From Candidatus Bathyarchaeota archaeon (GTDB lineage Archaea; Thermoproteota; Bathyarchaeia; 40CM-2-53-6; FEN-987), in assembly GCA_023247835.1 (NCBI GenBank), contig JAHFFU010000061.1:1-6664 (forward strand): a DNA stretch of 6,664 bases, in the 5' to 3' direction. Position numbers and translations under genes: made by a program. The notes below the pieces were generated by a model. The model was not told the DNA's origin. It made no database searches and saw only the letters and a list, made by a program, of their open reading frames with translations. Positions 1 through 4,587 of this stretch are shown piece by piece (within the stretch, counting starts at the first letter, position 1; each line of letters begins with the position of its first letter).

Positions 1-1
1 A

Positions 2-91
2 TCCGCGTCTTTGGAGGTAAAGCTCGACGGAGAAGACACTAAACGCATAGAGGCAGGCTACAAGCCCCACCCCATCCTAGGCCACCAATAA
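2..91 (+). CDS. C-terminal end of an unidentified protein (partial)
   Basis: An open frame enters from the left edge and gives 29 residues before TAA at 89-91. It ends with AGYKPHPILGHQ. The mix of charged and hydrophobic residues (LEVKLDGEDTKRIE) looks like a genuine protein tail: a helix followed by a short Pro/His-rich end. The tail faintly recalls the C-termini of some aldo/keto reductases, but this is memory only and I do not assign a function. The rest of the gene lies outside the window. Confidence 0.5.
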   Translation, partial: SASLEVKLDGEDTKRIEAGYKPHPILGHQ

Positions 92-106
92 TACTTGCAG
101 ATAATC

Positions 107-296
107 CGGCTCAATCCCCCCTGAGCCGTACGATGAGCCTCTCATGGGGCGAGTCCCCCATCTCGCATCGAAAAGTGCACCCAACAGAATGGGTGGGTCC
201 AATTCTGGTAGTGGCCCTGTGAACATAGTAGTATGCCGCTTCTGACTAACTACCATGTTGCCAGACACGGCGCTTCAATCCCGTAACCAGGGATTG
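107..296. other. Cluster of consecutive inverted repeats; possible structured RNA
   Basis: Four perfect or near-perfect hairpins and one compound stem follow one another. CGGCTCA (107-113) pairs with TGAGCCG (122-128). ATGGGG (144-149) pairs with CCCCAT (156-161), inside an outer CGATG/CATCG pair (131-135 with 166-170). CAGAAT (185-190) pairs with ATTCTG (202-207). AACAT plus TAGT (222-226, 229-232) pair with ACTA plus ATGTT (249-252, 255-259). CAATCCC (276-282) pairs with GGGATTG (290-296). GGCCAC (80-85) could also close onto GTGGCC (211-216), enclosing the first three. It matches no RNA family I recognise, and the strand is unknown. Short stems do arise by chance, so this is only a candidate. 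Confidence 0.22.
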
Positions 297-301
297 GACT
301 G

Positions 302-484
302 GTGACTTCGCTGTCGTTGCCTTTCTCGACCCCACCTTCCCACGTTCATGTTTGTGTTGGACACCACTTGCTCCGGGGCGATGGGGCGGCTTCGCATCCC
401 GGCCACATGCATCGTCTCTCTTGGATGATGGTGGCGATGCTGGCCGCGACTGTGTTCTTCCCGGTTTGGATGCGGAGCTCTTAG
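302..484 (+). CDS. Doubtful small His-rich ORF with one membrane segment
   Basis: A 60-codon frame begins at GTG, with an upstream in-frame TAA at 284-286. The N-terminal part is His-rich (SHVHVCVGHH, then HPGHMH at about residues 37-42). It is followed by a hydrophobic, Met-rich segment (LSWMMVAMLAATVFFPVWM, about 39-57) that could span a membrane. This layout, a His/Cys metal-binding stretch before a single helix, occurs in some tiny metal-related membrane proteins. Against it, there is no visible ribosome binding site, the first 20 residues look random, and an overlapping frame (352-534) is also open. A short protein starting at ATG 407 is another possibility. Most likely chance or a degraded gene. 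Confidence 0.22.
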   Translation: MTSLSLPFSTPPSHVHVCVGHHLLRGDGAASHPGHMHRLSWMMVAMLAATVFFPVWMRSS

Positions 485-509
485 CAGAACCTTGTTCAAG
501 GCGAAACGC

Positions 510-529
510 AAAAACCCAGAAACGGGGTT
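510..529 (-). terminator. Hairpin plus T-run after the 531-980 gene
   Basis: Read on the minus strand right after the TAA stop (533-531), AACCC (529-525) pairs with GGGTT (517-513) around a 7-nt loop and runs directly into five T residues (514-510). The position, one base past the stop, and the trailing T-run fit a transcription end. Archaeal termination depends mainly on T-runs, so the T tract may matter more than the stem. Confidence 0.5.
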
Positions 530-530
530 G

Positions 531-980
531 TTAGGCGCACGCGTCGCCTGGTGATTTCCAGTAGATGTGAAGCGTCCAGTGCTCGTACTCCATGCCGGGA
601 TGCCCGTTCTTCAAGTCCTCCCATGGGGGCTGGGCAGATCCCTTGATTGGATTGACTGGCTCGTTTAGGGATTCGAATTCTATTCCGATCAGTTCACCTT
701 TTGAGTTGAACAGAAGGGCCGGATAGGTCACCTGTCCGTCAGGTGTTATTTTGGCGTAATGGTACCCCATCCAGGGAACGCATTCGCTGACTTCTTGATA
801 TCCTTCAGCTTTCGCTTGATCTAGCGTTGTTGGATAATCGGCAAGCTGCTGACCTTCATAATTGGTAAGGATCATTATGCGAGCAGGAGCGGGGCCACGG
901 GTCAACTGAGCAACCACATATCCCCCACCCAAACCAACGAGGAGGAAGACCAAAGCGACAGCAACAAGTTTAGAGTTCAT
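531..980 (-). CDS. Small secreted or membrane-anchored protein with conserved-looking Cys/His residues
   Basis: This 149-residue protein starts with a hydrophobic segment (about residues 5-25, ending near VVAQL) that acts as a signal peptide or membrane anchor. The remaining ~120 residues should lie outside the cell. The mature part carries C67, the motif PWMGYHY (69-75), a beta-rich stretch (PALLFNSKGELIGIEFE, about 87-103), then GHPGMEYEHW (126-135), HIYW (138-141) and C148 near the end. C67 and C148 could form a disulfide; H74, H127, H134 and H138 could bind a metal. The order C..MGYHY..HPGM..LH..W recalls uncharacterised secreted bacterial proteins I have seen with C..MGYHY and GHPGMPVHYDLHVWLW, but that comparison is from memory. 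Translation starts at ATG 980 with no Shine-Dalgarno, consistent with a short leader. A terminator follows directly. Function unknown. Confidence 0.82.
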   Translation of the reverse strand: MNSKLVAVALVFLLVGLGGGYVVAQLTRGPAPARIMILTNYEGQQLADYPTTLDQAKAEGYQEVSECVPWMGYHYAKITPDGQVTYPALLFNSKGELIGIEFESLNEPVNPIKGSAQPPWEDLKNGHPGMEYEHWTLHIYWKSPGDACA

Positions 981-997
981 CTTACTCGAAACGGCGT

Positions 998-1018
998 ATT
1001 ACGTAATTGTGTTTTTAT
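998..1018 (-). promoter_or_regulatory. TATA-like box and palindrome ahead of the 531-980 gene
   Basis: On the minus strand ATAAAAAC (1018-1011) lies about 31-38 nt before the ATG at 980. This fits an archaeal TATA box giving a leader of about 10 nt, which agrees with the missing Shine-Dalgarno. Between box and start sits a perfect 10-bp palindrome, ATTACGTAAT (998-1007), placed where a repressor would block initiation. Confidence 0.4.
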
Positions 1019-1224
1019 GTGTTTCGAGAGAGGCAGCTTAGCAACCGATATAATGCACGAAGGATTCTCCGTTCATTTGCCCTCTCAATCGTCTTTTCTA
1101 GGCTAATTCTTGACGGATAATATGCGTGAGGTCTAGTGGTGCGCACACACACCACACCTAACTGACGCGCCGGGCTCAGTTTGATCTGGATCTGGTGGTT
1201 CGGGCAGGCTAATTTGAACTCCAT
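1015..1224 (-). CDS. Doubtful 69-residue hypothetical protein
   Basis: The frame starts at ATG 1224 (MEFKLACPNHQIQIKLSP) and ends at TAA 1017-1015. The second half is strongly basic and could form a helix (SLEKTIERANERRILRALYRLL, about residues 41-62). No family is recognised. No ribosome binding site is visible, the middle section (VVCVRTTRPHAYY) simply reads through the GTGTGTG/GCGCAC repeat, and the stop overlaps the TATA-like box of the downstream gene. If real, it would be an Arg-rich small protein in the same direction as 531-980. Chance is at least as likely. Confidence 0.25.
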   Translation of the reverse strand: MEFKLACPNHQIQIKLSPARQLGVVCVRTTRPHAYYPSRISLEKTIERANERRILRALYRLLSCLSRNT

Positions 1225-1255
1225 TTTTCGTGTGTGTGGGTAGCGTGGTGCGCAC
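1136..1255. repeat. Repeated GTGGTGCGCAC sites with GT/CA tracts
   Basis: GTGGTGCGCAC occurs at 1136-1146 and again at 1245-1255 in the same orientation. Both contain the perfect 8-bp palindrome GTGCGCAC (1139-1146 and 1248-1255). The first copy continues into a CACACAC tract and CACCAC, making an inverted repeat GTGGTG/CACCAC (1136-1141 with 1150-1155). The second copy is preceded by GTGTGTGTG (1230-1238). The role is unknown; possibilities are protein binding sites or simple-sequence drift. Confidence 0.45.
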
Positions 1256-1466
1256 TTCTTATGACACTAGGCAAAGCTAAAGCCCAGAATCTGCTGCGCG
1301 ATGAAAATGTCTTGTTCTTTGAAGCCTGTTGACTCCGATACCCCAGGTTCATATCATTTGAGCATCGTATTTGTGACTGTCTTCATTGCCAACAGGCGAT
1401 TCCTTGTAGGATGTTGAATCCAATGAGTGTTTTGGAACCTTTTTGTCGCGCCGTTGCTGATCGGCC
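1225..1466. other. Intergenic region with a possible gene remnant
   Basis: About 240 bp lie downstream of the RimK-like gene. On the minus strand an open stretch at 1353-1267, preceded by TGA and ended by TAG, reads as a plausible protein tail of 28 residues (ESTGFKEQDIFIAQQILGF, then SFA). It has no start codon and could be the last piece of a decayed gene or chance. A plus-strand frame of about 38 codons near 1301 looks spurious. The minus-strand sequence after the RimK-like stop has no clear hairpin-T terminator. Confidence 0.35.
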
Positions 1467-2339
1467 TTAGTGCTTAGCTTTCTCAATCGCATATGCCGCT
1501 ATTTTATCGGCCGCATTTACGCCGGTGGCGCCCAATAGGCCGCGGAAGCCTGGTGAGGCATTTACTTCGATCACGTAGGGTTCTTTCCCGACTGAGATGA
1601 GGTCGACGCCCGCGATTTCTACCCCCACGGCTTCAGCTGCCCTGATCGCCGTCTCAGCCTCTGCCTTGGGGGGTTTGTGGGGGATTCCCTGGCCGCCCAT
1701 GTGGATATTGCTTCTCCATTCGTGGGGGGCCGCTTTGCGCTTCATGGCGCCAACAATTTCTCCATCAATGACAAAGACGCGAATGTCCTCGCCCGGGTTA
1801 GGCAGGAATTTCTGAAGGCAGATCATCTGGTCAAGCTCAGAGAGGGTGTCGATAATGGGACCGGCCTCTTTTGCGTCCCTAACGCGCATCACTCCGATCC
1901 CTTGAGTTCCGCTTAGGAGTTTCATTACGAGCGGAGGCGAAAGGTACTCTGTTGGTTCCTCATTCTTATTGCGAGAAGCGATCAGAACGCTTTCCGGAAT
2001 CTTTACTCCTGCCGCGTGGAGGGCCTGCAGGGCAAGGTACTTGTTCCTCGCCGTCAGGAGGCCGTTCATTGAAAGTGTTGAGGGAAGTTTCATCAATTCG
2101 AAATGTTTCAGCAGCATGACTCCAAGCTGTGTAAGGCTGCGTCCAATTCTCGGGATTACTGCGTCTAGGCGAGAGAGTGATTTCCTCTCGTAGATTGCGT
2201 CAACTTTAGAACCTTCGAGCATCAGGTGGATCTCAGGCGTCTTGACATAGATCGGTTTAGCACTCTTTTTCTTGAGTGCCTTCATGATTTCCGTCGTCGC
2301 CCAGAATTCTGGATTCTTTGATAGGACTCCAATTTTCAT
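1467..2339 (-). CDS. rimK: RimK-family ATP-grasp alpha-L-glutamate ligase
   Basis: The enzyme uses ATP to join glutamate to a carboxyl group through an acyl-phosphate. In E. coli RimK adds glutamates to the C-terminus of ribosomal protein S6; archaeal relatives modify cofactors (MptN, CofF) or carrier proteins (LysX/ArgX). The 290 residues cover the whole family length. An N-terminal RimK domain (MKIGVLSKNP, then DAVIPRIG at 59-66) is followed by the ATP-grasp fold. Visible elements are K100 and K140 for ATP, the Gly loop SGTQGIG (143-149), EDIRVFV (184-190), RSNIHMGG (209-216), AGVDL (243-247) and the Mg ligands in IEVNASPG (257-264, E258 and N260). The RSNxHxGG motif and N-terminus sit closer to RimK than to LysX/ArgX. 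No S6 ortholog is expected in archaea, so the true substrate is unknown. It starts at ATG 2339 without a Shine-Dalgarno and is divergent from the protease gene. Confidence 0.93.
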   Translation of the reverse strand: MKIGVLSKNPEFWATTEIMKALKKKSAKPIYVKTPEIHLMLEGSKVDAIYERKSLSRLDAVIPRIGRSLTQLGVMLLKHFELMKLPSTLSMNGLLTARNKYLALQALHAAGVKIPESVLIASRNKNEEPTEYLSPPLVMKLLSGTQGIGVMRVRDAKEAGPIIDTLSELDQMICLQKFLPNPGEDIRVFVIDGEIVGAMKRKAAPHEWRSNIHMGGQGIPHKPPKAEAETAIRAAEAVGVEIAGVDLISVGKEPYVIEVNASPGFRGLLGATGVNAADKIAAYAIEKAKH

Positions 2340-2405
2340 GAAATTCCAGCCACTTGTCGGTGTGAGCTTAATACTTGGTTTGCTGATAAAGCGCTCGCCG
2401 CCGCT
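2340..2405. promoter_or_regulatory. Shared divergent promoter region
   Basis: These 66 bp separate the start codons of the RimK-like ligase (minus) and the retropepsin-like protein (plus), so both promoters must lie here or inside the genes. AT-rich candidates are CTTAATACTT (2367-2376), suitably about 30 nt from both starts, and CTTTATCAG read on the minus strand (about 2392-2384). Neither gene shows a Shine-Dalgarno, so leaders are probably very short. Confidence 0.4.
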
Positions 2406-2816
2406 GTGGTTTCATTGAAGAAGAAAGAGCAGATCGTAATTGGTCCAATCGAGTATGTGAAAGTTATCGGTCACCATGGCGAAGCTCGGGTCAAAGGGAA
2501 AGTCGATACGGGGGCAAGCAGAACCTCGGTAGACGTATGGCTTGCGGCGAACATAGGCCTGGGGCCCACGGTCGACGTAGCTAAAGTCAAATCTGCGTTT
2601 CTGGACGAAGTACGCACTCGACCGCTAGTACGTGGCGTCGTGGAAATTGCCGGCGAAAGATTCGCGCTGCCCGTGACAGTTAACGACAGATCCGACATGA
2701 GGTATCCGGTGCTAATTGGAATGGACATCCTCAAGTCGGGGCGTTTCCTAATCGACCCTACAAAGAAGGCGCCCCCGAGATACCGAGGAGTCATAAAGGC
2801 AAAGAAATCCAAGTAA
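2406..2816 (+). CDS. RimK-associated retropepsin-like protein (putative ATP-dependent zinc protease family)
   Basis: This 136-residue protein matches the family annotated as ATP-dependent zinc protease or retropepsin-like (COG4067/Zn_protease), often found beside or fused to RimK ligases. It opens with IGPIEYVKVIG (12-22), followed by the aspartic-protease-like signature KVDTGASRTSVD (32-43) with D34 as the expected catalytic Asp. A beta-rich middle (VEIAGERFALPVTVNDR, 79-95) leads to YPVLIGMDILKSGRFLIDP (100-118), the second half of the retropepsin fold. The tail is Lys-rich. Such single-lobe proteins would act as dimers. Despite the 'zinc' name I see no zinc-binding motif. The likely role is trimming or controlling what the RimK partner modifies, which is inference from context. 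Start is GTG 2406; TTG 2415 is an alternative. Confidence 0.9.
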   Translation: MVSLKKKEQIVIGPIEYVKVIGHHGEARVKGKVDTGASRTSVDVWLAANIGLGPTVDVAKVKSAFLDEVRTRPLVRGVVEIAGERFALPVTVNDRSDMRYPVLIGMDILKSGRFLIDPTKKAPPRYRGVIKAKKSK

Positions 2817-2839
2817 CACTCATCAACGGAGCTAGAATG

Positions 2840-2877
2840 TAGCGTTTTTCAATAGCCTCGAGCAAATCACCCGGCGG
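2840..2877 (+). promoter_or_regulatory. AT-rich box and weak ribosome binding site before argF
   Basis: GTTTTTCAATAG (2844-2855) lies about 30-40 nt ahead of the argF start and could be a TATA-like element. Its T-run (2845-2849) might instead end the upstream protease transcript. GGCGG (2873-2877) lies 6 nt before TTG 2884 and is a weak Shine-Dalgarno match that supports this start. The 67-bp gap allows either a shared transcript or a separate promoter. Confidence 0.3.
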
Positions 2878-2883
2878 TATTAG

Positions 2884-3816
2884 TTGTTCGCTGGAAGAGA
2901 CTTTCTGTCCATGGGCGACCTCAGTCGTGGTGAGATTCAGTCTCTGATGGAGCTTGCGATTAAGCTCAAGTCAGATGCAAAGCAAGGAACGCTCAAGCAT
3001 TCCTTGACGGGCAAAGTCATGGGATTACTTTTCGAGAAACCGTCAACTCGGACCAGAGCGAGCTTCGAAACGGCCGTTTACCAGCTTGGTGGCCAGGCTG
3101 TGTACCTCCGCGCTGATGAGCTTCAGCTGGCTCGAGGCGAACCCTTGAAAGATACCGCCAGAATTCTCGGAGCCTACCTAAGCGGTGTTGTGATTCGGAC
3201 CTACGCCCATCAGAACTTGGTAGATTTCGCTAAGTATGCACCTGTGCCTATCATCAACGCCCTGAGTGACCTCGAACATCCGACGCAAATTGTGGGGGAT
3301 ATGTTGACAATCCTTGAGACCAAAGGTAGGTTGTCAGGCCTAAGATTCGTCTGGGTCGGTGACGGGAACAATGTCTGCAATTCTTGGTTGCTAGGGGGCG
3401 CGAGCATGGGTTTGAACCTGGTAGTCTCGTGTCCCAAAGGGTATGAGCCAGACGATTCCGTGATTGAGAAAGCGCGGACGTCTGGGAAGGAGTCTGGTGG
3501 AGTCATCGAATTCGTAAGGAATCCGCAAAAGGCTGCCGAAGGCGCGGATGTCCTGTATACTGACGTATGGGTCAGCATGGGTCAAGAGAAAGGAGCCAAG
3601 AGGAAGGAACAGAAGTTCAGGCCCTATCAGATCAACGGGAAACTTGTTTCAAAGGCCAAGCCCGACGTCGCGGTGATGCACTGTCTTCCCGCCCACAGGG
3701 GGCTCGAAATAACAGATGAGGTATTGGAGGGCCCGCAAAGTATGGTATGGAAGCAAGCAGAGAACAAGCTGCATGGAGCGCGGGCGGTGCTAGCTGCTTT
3801 TCTAAGCATCCCCTAG
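2884..3816 (+). CDS. argF: Ornithine carbamoyltransferase (OTCase)
   Basis: It transfers the carbamoyl group from carbamoyl phosphate to ornithine, giving citrulline in arginine synthesis; active enzymes are cytosolic trimers or larger. The 310 residues match normal OTCase length. The carbamoyl-phosphate domain holds STRTRASFE (54-62) and HPTQ (132-135). The ornithine domain holds VGDGNNV (158-164), DVWVSMGQ (227-234, the SMG loop typical of OTCase) and HCLPAHRG (266-273) with catalytic C267. These features separate it from aspartate and putrescine carbamoyltransferases. Translation starts at TTG 2884, directly after an in-frame TAG (2881-2883). The N-terminus GRDFLSMGDLS aligns with the usual DFLS..DLS beginning, so ATG 2911 would be too late. 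No other arginine genes are visible; the 3' end overlaps the convergent Nudix gene by 15 bp. Confidence 0.96.
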   Translation: MFAGRDFLSMGDLSRGEIQSLMELAIKLKSDAKQGTLKHSLTGKVMGLLFEKPSTRTRASFETAVYQLGGQAVYLRADELQLARGEPLKDTARILGAYLSGVVIRTYAHQNLVDFAKYAPVPIINALSDLEHPTQIVGDMLTILETKGRLSGLRFVWVGDGNNVCNSWLLGGASMGLNLVVSCPKGYEPDDSVIEKARTSGKESGGVIEFVRNPQKAAEGADVLYTDVWVSMGQEKGAKRKEQKFRPYQINGKLVSKAKPDVAVMHCLPAHRGLEITDEVLEGPQSMVWKQAENKLHGARAVLAAFLSIP

Positions 3817-4242
3817 TGTGGGCTGCGCCTGCAACTTCTCCAAGTGCTCGTGCGCCTTACGTAGTGTTTCTTTCGCGTTCTTGTAGGTCAATCGCTCGAA
3901 GGCCCTGTCATAAGACATCCAGTCGAAGCCCACATGCTCTCGCGAAAGCCGAACCGCGTCGGACTTGGATTCCAGTAGATAGAAGATGACTTCCTTGTAG
4001 ACCGTATTTCCTGCTCTCCTGTAGTAGTAGCTGATTGGCTGGCGGTAGCCTTCGATGAAGGCAAGGTCGGTTAACCCAGCTTCTTCTTGCGTTTCCCTAA
4101 GAACTGTCTCCCTTTCGGTTTCGTTTCTTTCCACATGTCCCTTGACGAAGTCCCAATGGCCACCTTCATAGTGTAGAAGGAGAAATTTCCGGTTTCCGTT
4201 AATTTTGAAGATCACAGCTCCACATGACTTCTCCGAAGGCAT
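3802..4242 (-). CDS. Nudix hydrolase, diadenosine-tetraphosphatase (NUDT2)-like
   Basis: Nudix enzymes cleave a nucleoside diphosphate linked to another group. The 146-residue length, the N-terminus EKSCGAVIF (4-12), HYEGGHWDFVKGH (24-36) and YYYRRAGNTVYKEVIFYLLE (72-91) fit the Ap4A hydrolase-like subgroup, which splits Ap4A to ATP and AMP. The Nudix box at residues 35-57 is complete: G35, E41, then RETQEEAGL (49-57) with R49, E50, E53, E54 and G56, so Mg binding and catalysis should be intact. It starts at ATG 4242 with no Shine-Dalgarno. It lies 35 nt downstream of the zinc-ribbon gene on the same strand, so co-transcription is likely. Its stop codon lies inside the end of argF, so the two transcripts converge and must overlap. 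Substrate could also be another dinucleotide or a capped or modified nucleotide. Confidence 0.93.
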   Translation of the reverse strand: MPSEKSCGAVIFKINGNRKFLLLHYEGGHWDFVKGHVERNETERETVLRETQEEAGLTDLAFIEGYRQPISYYYRRAGNTVYKEVIFYLLESKSDAVRLSREHVGFDWMSYDRAFERLTYKNAKETLRKAHEHLEKLQAQPTLGDA

Positions 4243-4277
4243 AAGCTTGCACTCGAGTAACTTGGCACTATACCGCT

Positions 4278-4454
4278 TCAGGCTCTCTTTGCGATCTGGT
4301 CGGCTCCATCCTTAAGATCAGTTGACTTGTTCATGACTCCATGTTGTCCACAGATGTAGAGAGTTTCTTGTTTTCGTATCGGCATCGCGGGCGAATCAGC
4401 GGCGGTTCTCTCGTTCATTGGCCTCATCTCTTTGCCGCAGAGAGGGCATTTCAA
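4278..4454 (-). CDS. Small zinc-ribbon protein (58 aa)
   Basis: This 58-residue frame begins with TTG 4454, directly preceded after one codon by an in-frame TAA, and ends at TGA 4280-4278. It reads (M)KCPLCGKEMRPMNE at the start, YICGQHGVMNKS at residues 33-44, and DGADQIAKRA at the end. C3, C6, C35 and H38 form a C-x2-C...C-x2-H set that should bind one zinc, with 28 residues between the knuckles. The TTG start is forced by the CPLC knuckle: any later ATG (codon 10) would lose it. Most codons look normal for the neighbours. No specific family is recognised; it could bind nucleic acid or protein. It lies 35 nt upstream of the Nudix gene, same strand, with a good TATA-like box about 70 nt before its start. 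It lacks the acidic C-terminal tail of LysW carriers. Confidence 0.72.
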   Translation of the reverse strand: MKCPLCGKEMRPMNERTAADSPAMPIRKQETLYICGQHGVMNKSTDLKDGADQIAKRA

Positions 4455-4512
4455 GCCTTAAACTGACCTTCCGTGTACATCATTAAGCGTTATCCGACCG
4501 ACACTCGATACC

Positions 4513-4542
4513 TCAAACTCTTTTATTAAAACCCTTCAAACT
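4513..4542 (-). promoter_or_regulatory. TATA-like box for the zinc-ribbon/Nudix pair, flanked by TCAAACT repeats
   Basis: On the minus strand GTTTTAATAAAAG (4532-4520) is the most AT-rich stretch in the region and should give a transcript start near 4495-4500, about 45 nt before TTG 4454. On the plus strand TCAAACT occurs at 4513-4519 and 4536-4542, one copy on each side of the box and 23 bp apart, roughly two helical turns. This could be coincidence or a pair of regulator contacts. Confidence 0.45.
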
Positions 4543-4555
4543 GAAAGTGACTTAC

Positions 4556-4569
4556 GAGTGCTTTCACTC
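4556..4569 (-). terminator. Hairpin downstream of the DUF72 gene
   Basis: GAGTG (4556-4560) and CACTC (4565-4569) pair perfectly around four bases. On the minus strand the stem-loop lies about 20 nt after the DUF72 stop (4590-4588). The T-run of the downstream TATA region (TTTT near 4531) follows some 25 nt later. It may help end or protect the DUF72 transcript; there is no T-run directly behind the stem, so the assignment is weak. Confidence 0.3.
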
Positions 4570-4587
4570 AGATTCACTATTAACTGG

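Larger units (their letters stand above)
92..530. other. Gene-poor intergenic stretch of about 440 bp
   Basis: No convincing gene lies here. The stretch holds a series of short inverted repeats at 107-296, a doubtful small ORF at 302-484 (plus), and the terminator-like hairpin of the minus-strand gene at 531-980. Two other open frames, 77-268 and 275-511 (both minus), are low-complexity, rich in Arg/His/Gly/Pro, match no family I know, and look like chance. I find no tRNA T-arm consensus or SRP/RNase P core on either strand. Confidence 0.6.

Noticed and set aside
10..195. RNase P RNA, because of GGAGGTAAAG near 13 and ACAGAAT near 184
   Set aside because: The conserved blocks are only partial matches, the spacing is short, and the first motif lies inside a plausible coding frame.
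77..268. 63-codon minus-strand frame as a gene
   Set aside because: It starts at GTG without a ribosome site, overlaps the real tail ending at 91, runs through the hairpin cluster, and its sequence matches no family I know.
270..310. tRNA T-arm on the minus strand
   Set aside because: The stem ACCAG/CTGGT has an 8-nt loop without the GTTCRA consensus, and no anticodon or D arm lies upstream.
1467..2339. RimK-like gene as LysX/ArgX of the LysW pathway
   Set aside because: The N-terminal domain and RSNIHMGG motif fit RimK better, and no LysW, LysZ/ArgB or LysY/ArgC gene is in the window.
3210..3809. Minus-strand frames inside argF
   Set aside because: They are shadows of a well-supported gene on the plus strand, with no family features.
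4278..4454. The small zinc protein as a LysW/ArgW amino-group carrier working with the RimK-like ligase and argF
   Set aside because: LysW-type carriers are acidic, have two C-x2-C knuckles and end in a conserved Glu-rich tail. This protein has one C-x2-C plus C-x2-H and a basic tail (QIAKRA).
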